From Streptomyces sp. WMMB303 (GTDB taxonomy: Bacteria; Actinomycetota; Actinomycetes; Streptomycetales; Streptomycetaceae): DNA of 64,000 nucleotides. A program made the position numbers and the translations under genes. The notes beneath the pieces are model-generated. The model saw nothing but the letters and a program-made list of their open reading frames with translations, did no database searches and was not told where the DNA came from. Numbering within the stretch: position 1 is the stretch's first letter; each line of letters begins with the position of its first letter. Below are positions 58,361-64,000 of this stretch, piece by piece. The stretch covers positions 6,725,001 to 6,789,000 of the forward strand of contig NZ_JARKIN010000001.1 of NCBI RefSeq assembly GCF_029351045.1. The letters run 5' to 3'.

Positions 58361-58494
58361 CGGTTCGGGGCAGCCCCCGGGGTCTGTTACTCTTTTCCGG
58401 CGACGTCACCCCAGCTGGGGAGCGTTCCAAGCCCCGGAAACACGGTTGGGACCACACGTCGCACTGTGCGAGACTGTAGCTCGCACAAACGCTT

Positions 58495-58569
58495 GGTCCT
58501 GTGGAGCAGTTTGGAGTGCTCGCCACCCTGTCAAGGTGGAGGCCGCGGGTTCAAATCCCGTCAGGACCG
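58495..58569 (+). tRNA. tRNA-Asp (anticodon GTC)
   Basis: The gene begins GGTCCTGTGGAGCAGTTTGG and ends CAGGACC plus discriminator G. The anticodon loop is CTGTCAA and the T-arm is GCGGG-TTCAAAT-CCCGT. CCA is not encoded. It is followed 4 bases later by tRNA-Phe, so they form one unit. Confidence 0.96.
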
Positions 58570-58573
58570 CTGC

Positions 58574-58650
58574 GGCTGGGTAGCTCAGTTGGTACGAGCG
58601 TCCGCCTGAAAAGCGGAAGGTCGCCGGTTCGACCCCGGCCCCAGCCACCA
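58574..58650 (+). tRNA. tRNA-Phe (anticodon GAA) with CCA; element insertion site
   Basis: The gene starts GGCTGGGTAGCTCAGTTGGT, with acceptor GGCTGGG/CCCAGCC, anticodon loop CTGAAAA, T-arm CCGG-TTCGACC-CCGG, and encoded CCA at 58648-58650. The integrase gene of the adjacent element ends 89 bp downstream, so the tRNA 3' half is probably the attL of that element. Confidence 0.96.
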
Positions 58651-58668
58651 CCGCCCTGAACAGGGCAT

Positions 58669-58703
58669 ACGGCCCCACCGAAGATCTTCGGCGGGGCCGT
58701 TTT
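58669..58703. terminator. hairpin terminator between tRNA-Phe and integrase
   Basis: ACGGCCCC-A-CCGAAGA pairs with TCTTCGG-C-GGGGCCGT over 58669-58700, one mismatch, followed by TTTT. It separates the tRNA unit from the convergent integrase gene and can serve both. Confidence 0.85.
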
Positions 58704-58738
58704 CGTGCCGGATACGCCCACCCGTACGCCAACGGCTC

Positions 58739-59944
58739 TCAGGAGAGGGTGTCCCCCAGCTTCCGGAGCGCCTTTCGCTGCTCGTCCAGCGACGCATGGG
58801 CGTAGACCTTCATGGTCACCCCGATGTCGCTGTGACCGACGATCTGCCGGACGATGTGCGGCGGCACCCCGAGGTCCAGCAGGAGCGAGACGGCCGAGTG
58901 CCGGAGATCGTGAAACCGGATCTCCAGCCCGAGCCGCTTGCGGAGCGGGTGCCAGCTCCTCCTGAGATTGTCCGGCTCCAGCGGAGTGCCGATGCGGGAC
59001 GTGAAGACGAGACCACGCTCCTTCCACTCCATCCCGGCGGTGGCCCGCTCCTGCGCCTGCCGCTCGCGGTGCTCGGCGAGCGCCTTCACCACGACCGGCG
59101 GGAGCGGAATCGTGCGGAAAGAGGTCTTCGTCTTCGGCGCCACCAACGTCAGCTCACCGTTGACGCGCTGGAGTGCCCGCTCCACGATCAGCGTCTCGCG
59201 GTCGAGGTCGACGGCATCCCAGCGGAGCCCCAGCAGCTCACCCCTGCGCATCCCCAAGACCAGGGCGAGCACGTACAGCGCGTGCAAGCGGTCGTCGGCG
59301 GACTCTCGGAGCAAAAGCCGTGCCTCGGCGACGCTGAGGCCCTTCCCCGTGTCGTACGAGGGTGTGGTGACCTGTACCAGCTGGGCGACGTTCCGCACGA
59401 TCAGCTCCTCCCGAACGGCGTTCTGAAGGGCGTTCCGCAGTACAGCGTGGATGGACTGCACCATGCGGCGGGACAGAAGCGACTGGCAGCACTCCCCCGC
59501 CGCGGCGCAGCACTCCGGCTCGGGACGCTCCTCATCCCACCCGTGCTTACAGCACTGGCACTCGGACGTGACGCGGGCGAGCCAGGTGCGGACCTCGGCG
59601 GCGCGGAGCGTACGGATCTTCTTCCGCCCGAGGCCGGGCACGAGGTGCACCCGGACCACGCTCTCGTACCCCTGGTACGTCTTCGGGCGCCGGTTGACCT
59701 TGACGACGCGGGCGAGCCAGTACGTCAGGTACTCATCCAGCCTCATGTTGGTGTCCGGCATTGGGATGCCCTGGTTCTCCTGATCCTGGAGTCGAGTGAT
59801 CTTCTCTCGCACTTCGTCCCGAGTCTTTCCGTAAACCGAGACGCGCTTGCGAATGCCGGATGTCGTCGTCACGTAAACGCGGCCCTCGTATGAGCCGTTC
59901 TTGCGCTGGCTGATGCTGCCGTCGCCGTTGGCACGCTTGGCCAT
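58739..59944 (-). CDS. tyrosine-recombinase integrase
   Basis: The 401-residue integrase has an N-terminal arm-binding part (ISQRKNGSYEGRVYVTTTSG), a core-binding SAM-like domain (MRLDEYLTYWLARVVKVNRR), and a catalytic domain with LALVLGMRRGELLGLRWDAV (Arg), IRFHDLRHSAVSLLLDLG (HxxR), and GHSDIGVTMKVYAHAS (Tyr). A Cys-rich insert (CQCCKHGWDEERPEPECCAA, then ECCQSLLS) sits in the core-binding region and may bind zinc. It catalyses insertion at tRNA-Phe. Its start touches the excisionase stop. Confidence 0.95.
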   Translation of the reverse strand: MAKRANGDGSISQRKNGSYEGRVYVTTTSGIRKRVSVYGKTRDEVREKITRLQDQENQGIPMPDTNMRLDEYLTYWLARVVKVNRRPKTYQGYESVVRVHLVPGLGRKKIRTLRAAEVRTWLARVTSECQCCKHGWDEERPEPECCAAAGECCQSLLSRRMVQSIHAVLRNALQNAVREELIVRNVAQLVQVTTPSYDTGKGLSVAEARLLLRESADDRLHALYVLALVLGMRRGELLGLRWDAVDLDRETLIVERALQRVNGELTLVAPKTKTSFRTIPLPPVVVKALAEHRERQAQERATAGMEWKERGLVFTSRIGTPLEPDNLRRSWHPLRKRLGLEIRFHDLRHSAVSLLLDLGVPPHIVRQIVGHSDIGVTMKVYAHASLDEQRKALRKLGDTLS

Positions 59945-60141
59945 CAGGCGGCCTCCTTGAGCTTGTTGGACATGTAGGTGCGGAGCGATTCGGCGGGGAT
60001 GCGTCGGGCGCGGCCCTCGGTGTAGCTGGGCAGGGCGCCGGAGCGGATGAGGTCGTAGACCTTGCTACGGCTGAGCCGCAGGGCACGCATGACCTCGGGG
60101 ACCTTGAGTGCTTCGGGGGTGGTGACCGGTGTGCTGTTCAT
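59944..60141 (-). CDS. excisionase-like HTH protein
   Basis: The 65-residue protein is a single HTH_17/MerR-like domain (LKVPEVMRALRLSRSKVYDL, IRSGALPSYTEGRARRIPAE), the usual AICE excisionase. The start is at ATG 60141 with AGGAGG upstream; a 28-codon upstream extension is Gly/Ser/Arg-rich and rejected. It is translationally coupled to the integrase and should control the direction of recombination. Confidence 0.9.
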   Translation of the reverse strand: MNSTPVTTPEALKVPEVMRALRLSRSKVYDLIRSGALPSYTEGRARRIPAESLRTYMSNKLKEAA

Positions 60142-60193
60142 CAGGTGGTGCCTCCTGGGCAGCCGTGGCCCCAGTCGGGCCTCCCTCTCAGGT

Positions 60194-60407
60194 CCGCTAC
60201 TTCCGCTACCTCCGCTACCTCGCAAGTCAGAGCCTTGATCAGGTAGCGGATTGGGGTAGCGGTAGCGGATTGGGGCCGCCGCCAGCCCACCGCGCAGTGG
60301 TGGGCAGGTAGCGGCAATGTGGTGTGCGGTAGCGGATGAATCGGGGCTTGCCGCTACCTTTTTCAGCTCTCTGAGCTGGGCGGTAGCGGCGGTAGCGGAA
60401 GTAGCGG
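60194..60407. repeat. twelve GTAGCGG heptamers in both orientations
   Basis: CCGCTAC occurs at 60194, 60203 and 60212 (perfect 9-bp spacing) and at 60351. GTAGCGG occurs at 60243, 60256, 60262, 60308, 60329, 60383, 60392 and 60401. The last three lie in the 3' end of the DUF3631 gene and encode its Pro/Leu-rich tail. The cluster fills the gap between that gene and the excisionase gene. It looks like iterons, suggesting a protein-binding array for replication or for int-xis control. Confidence 0.85.
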
Positions 60408-61514
60408 ATTCTCAGGGGGTGGGGGGCAGTACCGCTCCCAGGCGTCGTGCAGATCGCACGCGTAGAAGCCCTTGAGGACCCCGCCGCCGGTCTTGATGTT
60501 GCGGGCGACGATGGGGGTGTTGTCCGCCGTCATGTACTCCCGCAGCATCTTCGAGAGCCCGCGGGCGTTGAGCGGCTTGCCGCCCATGTCGGCCCATGGC
60601 GCGTCGTCCAGGGCCAGCAGCCGGTCGAGGATGGCGACGGTGGGCAGGCGGTCGATGCCGTTGAACACGTGGTCGCGCAGGTCGCACAGGAGCCGGATGC
60701 CGGTGCTGCCCTTGTCGTTGGCCTTGGCCGCGTTGACCAGTTCCACGCACGCCTCCCGGGCGCGCTTGGGCCAGTCGCCCCCTGCCGCGTCGGCCACCGC
60801 GATGAGCGGTTCCCACACGTCCGCGGGCCGGTCGGTGACCTCTTCGGGCATCGTGGGCCAGGTCTGCGCCACCTGCTCGCGTACGGTGTCGGCCCACTGC
60901 GCGAGCCGGTCCCGCAACTGGTGGCCTTCTGTCTCGTGGATGCGGGCGCGGAAGGGTTCGGCCTTCTCGTTCCTGGCTCGCCGGCGCATGCGGATGATGA
61001 CGCTGCGGGTCAGGATCGTGTCCGGCAGCGAGCCGAGACCGGCCACGGCCACGGCGCAGTACGAGGGGAAGGCCACGACCTTCTGTGTGTCCCCCTCTGC
61101 AACGCAGCGGTAGGTGACCCCGGTACGGCGGTGTCCGGCGTTCAGGAAGCCGCGCAACTCCTCGTTGTCTCCGGCTTTGGGGCCGAAGACGGTATCGATC
61201 TCGTCGAAGAGGATCGTGGGCCGCCCCTCCAGGCCGGAGACGGCGCGGAAGAGTGCGGCGGCGCTGGCGTTGACCGCGACCATGGGGTGCGGCACCAGCG
61301 TTTCCACGATCTCCAACGCCCTGCTCTTGCCGCTCCCGGGTTCCGGGGAGAGGAACGCGAGGCGGGGTGTGGAGTCGAAGCACTCCAGCAGGTGCGCGTG
61401 CGCGTCCCACAGCGCCACGGCGACGTAGGCCGACTCGTGGGGGAAGACGTTGAAGCGCCGGTGGAAGCGCTCGACCTCTTCGAGCAGCGTGGCGCCGTCG
61501 GTGTCCTCGGTCAT
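60363..61514 (-). CDS. DUF3631 ATPase, replication-type
   Basis: The 383-residue protein has Walker A PEPGSGKSRALE near residue 58, Walker B-like PTILFDEIDTVFG, and the DUF3631 text ELRGFLNAGHRRTGVTYRCV, DTILTRSVIIRMRRR. DUF3631 proteins in AICEs and phages often accompany a primase-polymerase and are thought to be helicase-like replication factors. The C-terminus (PPPPENPLLPLPPLPPSSES) is encoded by the GTAGCGG heptamers. ATG 61514 overlaps the upstream small gene (ATGA). Confidence 0.85.
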   Translation of the reverse strand: MTEDTDGATLLEEVERFHRRFNVFPHESAYVAVALWDAHAHLLECFDSTPRLAFLSPEPGSGKSRALEIVETLVPHPMVAVNASAAALFRAVSGLEGRPTILFDEIDTVFGPKAGDNEELRGFLNAGHRRTGVTYRCVAEGDTQKVVAFPSYCAVAVAGLGSLPDTILTRSVIIRMRRRARNEKAEPFRARIHETEGHQLRDRLAQWADTVREQVAQTWPTMPEEVTDRPADVWEPLIAVADAAGGDWPKRAREACVELVNAAKANDKGSTGIRLLCDLRDHVFNGIDRLPTVAILDRLLALDDAPWADMGGKPLNARGLSKMLREYMTADNTPIVARNIKTGGGVLKGFYACDLHDAWERYCPPPPENPLLPLPPLPPSSES

Positions 61515-61867
61515 GCGGCGGCCCTCCCTTCCTGGGGAGCACGGAGCGGGCAGGTGGTGCGGTGTGCGGCGTGCGCCTCGGCCAGCGCCGCGACTTTCCG
61601 GTGGCCGACGGCGCTGCGGTTCCTTCCGCACGCACACCACGACGTGCCGGTGGGGATGGCTCCGCGGCCGGGCGCGGTGATGGTCAGCCAGGCCACCGGG
61701 TGCCGCATGCTGCTCGGGTGCGGGTCAGGGCGAAGTGCTGAAAGGGCGCCCTGACGGGCGACGTTCTTCGGCGCCCCACGGCCGTCCCGAGTCGGGGTCG
61801 GTTCGGCGGTGCTGGGCTGGTCGGTGGTGGGGATGCTTTTCAGGCGGGGGGAGTCGGGGGTACTCAT
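61511..61867 (-). CDS. small protein with CACGR motif
   Basis: The 118-residue protein has a Pro/Ser/Thr-rich first half and then HPVAWLTITAPGRGAIPTGT, SWCACGRNRSAVGHRKVAAL and AEAHAAHRTTCPLRAPQEGR. The CxCG...H...H..C pattern could bind one zinc ion. It overlaps both neighbours by ATGA, so it is part of the replication operon. The family is typical of AICEs but has no known function. Confidence 0.7.
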   Translation of the reverse strand: MSTPDSPRLKSIPTTDQPSTAEPTPTRDGRGAPKNVARQGALSALRPDPHPSSMRHPVAWLTITAPGRGAIPTGTSWCACGRNRSAVGHRKVAALAEAHAAHRTTCPLRAPQEGRAAA

Positions 61868-62751
61868 GCGCTCTCCCGGGGCCGGGCGTTGCGGATGGAC
61901 CAGTTCAGGGCGCTGCGCAGGGTGGAGCGGCACTCGGCGGCGGTGAGTCCGGCCGACTCTCCCCCCGCCTGAAAAGCCGTCTCGACCTCATGTCGGGGGA
62001 TGTCGCCCCACGCCACGAAGCGCCCCATGGCGCGCGCGGCGGTGAACAGCGTGTGTTCCCGGACGCCCTCGCACGCGGCTGTGATGCGGGCCGTCTCCCT
62101 CTCCAGCGCCACCCGCGCCACCCGCGTGGCATCCCGCGGCGGCGCGAGCACCACCGGGGCCGGCGGGCGCTGCTCACGCAGCATCTCCGCGAGCCAGAGG
62201 GGCAGTGGTGCGACGGGCGCGGGGTCGGTGAGTTGGTAGGTGCCGCCCGGGGTGGTGCTGCCGGGGGCAACGACGTAGCCACCCCATGCGCGGGTGTCGA
62301 TGCGCTTGGCCAGACGGCCGGCGCTGGACTTCAGCCGCTCGCCGGGCGGGGCGGTGAAGTACAGATGCTCCCCGCCGCTGGGTGTCCGCACGCGGCGGGT
62401 GTGGGGCACCGGCTGCCCGGCGCGCTCGCAGAGCGCCTCAAAGGCGGTTGCGCCGTCAGGCGCTCCTTTCTCGTCCTTCGGCTTGAGCGTGTCAAGGTCG
62501 ACCACCAGCAGCCCGGCGGGACCGGTCGCGATCCCGACGTTGTACGACCGCTGTCCCCACGCGGTGCGGATGAGCTCGGGGTCGGTGGTGGCGCGCTGCT
62601 CGGGCGTCACGTGCCCGTCGGTGCAGCGGCCGGTGCCGGGGCAGCGGTCCTCCCGGTGTCCGGCCGGGCGCTTGCCTCCGGGCCGGAGGGGGATGACGGG
62701 CCAGCCTCGTTCCGCCGTCTCCAGAGCAGCGCTCAGAAGTTCCGGGTTCAC
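61864..62751 (-). CDS. bifunctional primase-polymerase (prim-pol)
   Basis: The 295-residue protein has an archaeo-eukaryotic primase-type domain: AERGWPVIPLRPGGKRPAGH, a Cys/His cluster DRCPGTGRCTDGHVTP, NVGIATGPAGLLVVDLDTLK with the DxD metal site, and TPSGGEHLYFTAP. A C-terminal helical part follows. Prim-pol proteins prime and extend DNA in plasmids and AICEs. The start is GTG 62751 with GGGAGGA. Together with DUF3631 it probably forms the element's replication module. Confidence 0.9.
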   Translation of the reverse strand: MNPELLSAALETAERGWPVIPLRPGGKRPAGHREDRCPGTGRCTDGHVTPEQRATTDPELIRTAWGQRSYNVGIATGPAGLLVVDLDTLKPKDEKGAPDGATAFEALCERAGQPVPHTRRVRTPSGGEHLYFTAPPGERLKSSAGRLAKRIDTRAWGGYVVAPGSTTPGGTYQLTDPAPVAPLPLWLAEMLREQRPPAPVVLAPPRDATRVARVALERETARITAACEGVREHTLFTAARAMGRFVAWGDIPRHEVETAFQAGGESAGLTAAECRSTLRSALNWSIRNARPRESA

Positions 62752-63551
62752 GCGGCGGTCCTCCCTTCGAGGGTGGTCTGGTGCCAGGTGGGGAGCTTGG
62801 CGAGCATCCGTGTGCGCCAGGCCAGCGCGTAGGGCAGGCAGTTGGCGCAGTTCTTGTGCGTGTGGCCGGGGATGGGCTCGCGGCGGCGTGCGTGGGAGCT
62901 CCAGGCCATCGAGTCAGCGGAAGCCAGCAGGTCGCCGACGCGTTCCAGACCGAGGGTCTTGAAGCCGAAGCCGTGCAGTCGGTAGCCACGTGCGGCCATC
63001 GCGGTCACGATCTCCGCGCCCTGCCGAGTGGACTGCAAGCGGCACACCGACCCCAGGCCCACGACCGGTTCACGACGCAGGTTCACGCCAGAGCTCTCAT
63101 ACAGGTCCGCGCACGCGTGGTACTCCGCAACGCTTCCCCCCTGAAGGGTGGGGATGATCCGCAGTTCGGGAGCCAGGGACCGCAGATCCAGGAAGTTGCG
63201 CACTGTGCGGGCCTGGTGCTCCGCGACGCTCAGGTGCGTGCCGACAAAGGTGAGCGGTCCGACCTGTCCGCCGTGGATGATGAGGTCTTCACACATCCAA
63301 TCCTGACCAGCGGCCCACTCATAAGGGCCCACGTGCTCCCAGATACGACGCAGATCCTCCACGTACTGGTGGGGAGTGCGTGTCCAGCGCCCGTAGCGCT
63401 GAAGCTCACTGAACCCCCCGGAATCCACGGCATAGGGGCCGCTGGCACGCAAAGGCTTGATGCAGTTGCGCAGGTGCTCCGACTTCAAGAACAACGGCAC
63501 TGTGGTCTCGCGCAGCCAGTGCTTCTTGTGCGTGGTCAGATAGAACCTCAC
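62748..63551 (-). CDS. queuine tRNA-ribosyltransferase-like protein
   Basis: The 267-residue protein resembles a shortened TGT barrel: GPYAVDSGGFSELQRYGRW with the DSGGF motif at residues 43-47, then WAAGQDWMCEDLIIHGGQVG, LTFVGTHLSVAEHQARTVRN, LRIIPTLQGGSVAEYHACAD, VVGLGSVCRLQSTRQG and LHGFGFKT. A C-terminal HTHKNCANCLPYAL may bind zinc. TGT enzymes swap guanine for 7-deazaguanines. Actinophage and AICE relatives are described as TGT-like; whether they act on tRNA or DNA is unknown. GTG start in the stop of the methylase-like gene (GTGA). Confidence 0.78.
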   Translation of the reverse strand: MRFYLTTHKKHWLRETTVPLFLKSEHLRNCIKPLRASGPYAVDSGGFSELQRYGRWTRTPHQYVEDLRRIWEHVGPYEWAAGQDWMCEDLIIHGGQVGPLTFVGTHLSVAEHQARTVRNFLDLRSLAPELRIIPTLQGGSVAEYHACADLYESSGVNLRREPVVGLGSVCRLQSTRQGAEIVTAMAARGYRLHGFGFKTLGLERVGDLLASADSMAWSSHARRREPIPGHTHKNCANCLPYALAWRTRMLAKLPTWHQTTLEGRTAA

Positions 63552-64000
63552 GCCGCCGCCCCCACGCTTGCCGGGAGCTCCCAGGAGGAGCTGAGGAAGG
63601 CGGACCCGAGCCACTGTGTGTAGGCGGGCGGGATGGCCTCGGTCAGCTCCTCGCGCACCTCCGTCCAGTCGATGCCCATCGCGGCCTGCATCTCGGCAAC
63701 GGTGGCTTTCCCGCCGCCGGAGCCGTAGGCGGCCACATACGGCCCGTCGTGGAACTCGCCGTGGCGCCAGCCGCGCACCCTGCCCCGGTGCGGCCGGTGC
63801 GCCGGCTGCACAGCGGTCCAGCCGCCCAGTTCGAAGTTGCGGTGCCGCAGCACCCCCAGCCCGAACATCTCCCCGCACAGTGACAGATCCCGCCGCACGG
63901 GGGCGCGGCCGCCCGGCTGCTCGATCACGTACGGCACTCCGGAGGCGTCCAGCAGCTCGCGGAGGGCGGGGATGAGCTGGGTGTGGGTGCGTCCCCAGCC
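63548..64000 (-). CDS. C5-cytosine methylase-like protein, truncated by window edge
   Basis: Only the C-terminal 150 residues are inside the window; the frame continues open past 64000 (HTQLIPALRELLDASGVPYV). Features are VIEQPGGRAPVRRDLSLCGE, MFGLGVLRHRNFELGGWTAV, and EAIPPAYTQWLG, like motifs VI, VIII and X of DNA C5-methyltransferases (ENV, R-R, PP..A). EQP replaces ENV. It overlaps the TGT-like gene. It could protect or mark element DNA. Confidence 0.65.
   Translation of the reverse strand, partial: GWGRTHTQLIPALRELLDASGVPYVIEQPGGRAPVRRDLSLCGEMFGLGVLRHRNFELGGWTAVQPAHRPHRGRVRGWRHGEFHDGPYVAAYGSGGGKATVAEMQAAMGIDWTEVREELTEAIPPAYTQWLGSAFLSSSWELPASVGAAA

Larger units (their letters stand above)
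58574..64000. mobile_element. integrative element at tRNA-Phe (AICE-like), left part
   Basis: The element begins at tRNA-Phe and continues beyond the right edge. The order from the tRNA is integrase, excisionase, repeat-rich gap, DUF3631 ATPase, small gene, primase-polymerase, transglycosylase-like gene, methylase-like gene, all on the minus strand. This is the integration and replication end of an actinomycete integrative and conjugative element; transfer genes would lie to the right, outside the window. Confidence 0.8.

Overview
The window is high-GC actinobacterial DNA and looks like a Streptomyces chromosome. The genes have strong GC3 bias, many GTG starts and many 4-bp ATGA/GTGA overlaps. 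Families present include Spo0M, MbtH with a large NRPS, an Asp23/AmaP envelope-stress locus, Uma2, DUF4913, DUF2867 and DUF4232 proteins, a bacterial PAP2-lipid kinase fusion, and an actinomycete integrative element (AICE). Everything here was read by eye. Domain and family names rest on remembered motifs, not on a search.

Layout. Positions 1-4500 look like the decayed remains of a conjugative element: two minus-strand proteins of unknown function, one with a serine/arginine-rich repeat tail, a DUF4913 protein, and two gene fragments. Positions 4562-7845 carry a membrane acyltransferase, Spo0M, and a DUF2975-XRE pair behind a 37-bp perfect palindrome. Positions 7957-11842 form an arsenic resistance region with a flavoprotein, two different ArsR regulators, an Acr3-type pump and ArsC. 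Positions 12034-24779 hold a compact NRPS locus on the minus strand: a trimodular NRPS with thioesterase, then mbtH, then an ABC exporter. A divergent small secreted protein with a duplicated Cys motif lies just upstream (25117-25437).

Positions 25494-31404 form a divergent Asp23/Gls24 envelope-stress locus. The left arm encodes an ECF sigma factor, a zinc-motif/Asp23 fusion and a small Asp23-like protein. The right arm encodes Asp23, a small membrane protein, a DUF6286-like protein, an AmaP-like protein and a BrkB/YihY protein. Both arms start from promoters that match each other exactly in both elements and in spacing, which suggests that the sigma factor drives the whole locus.

Positions 31502-46600 contain ordinary chromosomal genes: DUF4232, a PH-like membrane protein, a channel-like RCK protein, a DD-carboxypeptidase, a methyltransferase, a two-component system, two PAP2 proteins (one fused to a lipid kinase), a CAP protein, a CmtR-like metal sensor with a CDF exporter, and a YnfA protein. 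Positions 46946-49317 hold methyltransferases and small zinc-ribbon genes beside tRNA-Lys. A DEAD-box helicase, a lipoprotein-like gene, a zincin-like gene and a phosphoesterase follow.

From 55371 the window is rich in tRNAs and integration events. A 2-kb module sits between tRNA-Glu and a 26-bp copy of its 3' end. It holds a broken IS5-type transposase, a hypothetical gene and a Uma2 nuclease-like gene. After a DUF2867 gene come tRNA-Asp and tRNA-Phe. An AICE starts at tRNA-Phe and runs off the right edge: integrase, excisionase, a block of twelve GTAGCGG heptamers, a DUF3631 ATPase, a small gene, a primase-polymerase, a queuine-transglycosylase-like protein and a truncated C5-methylase-like protein.
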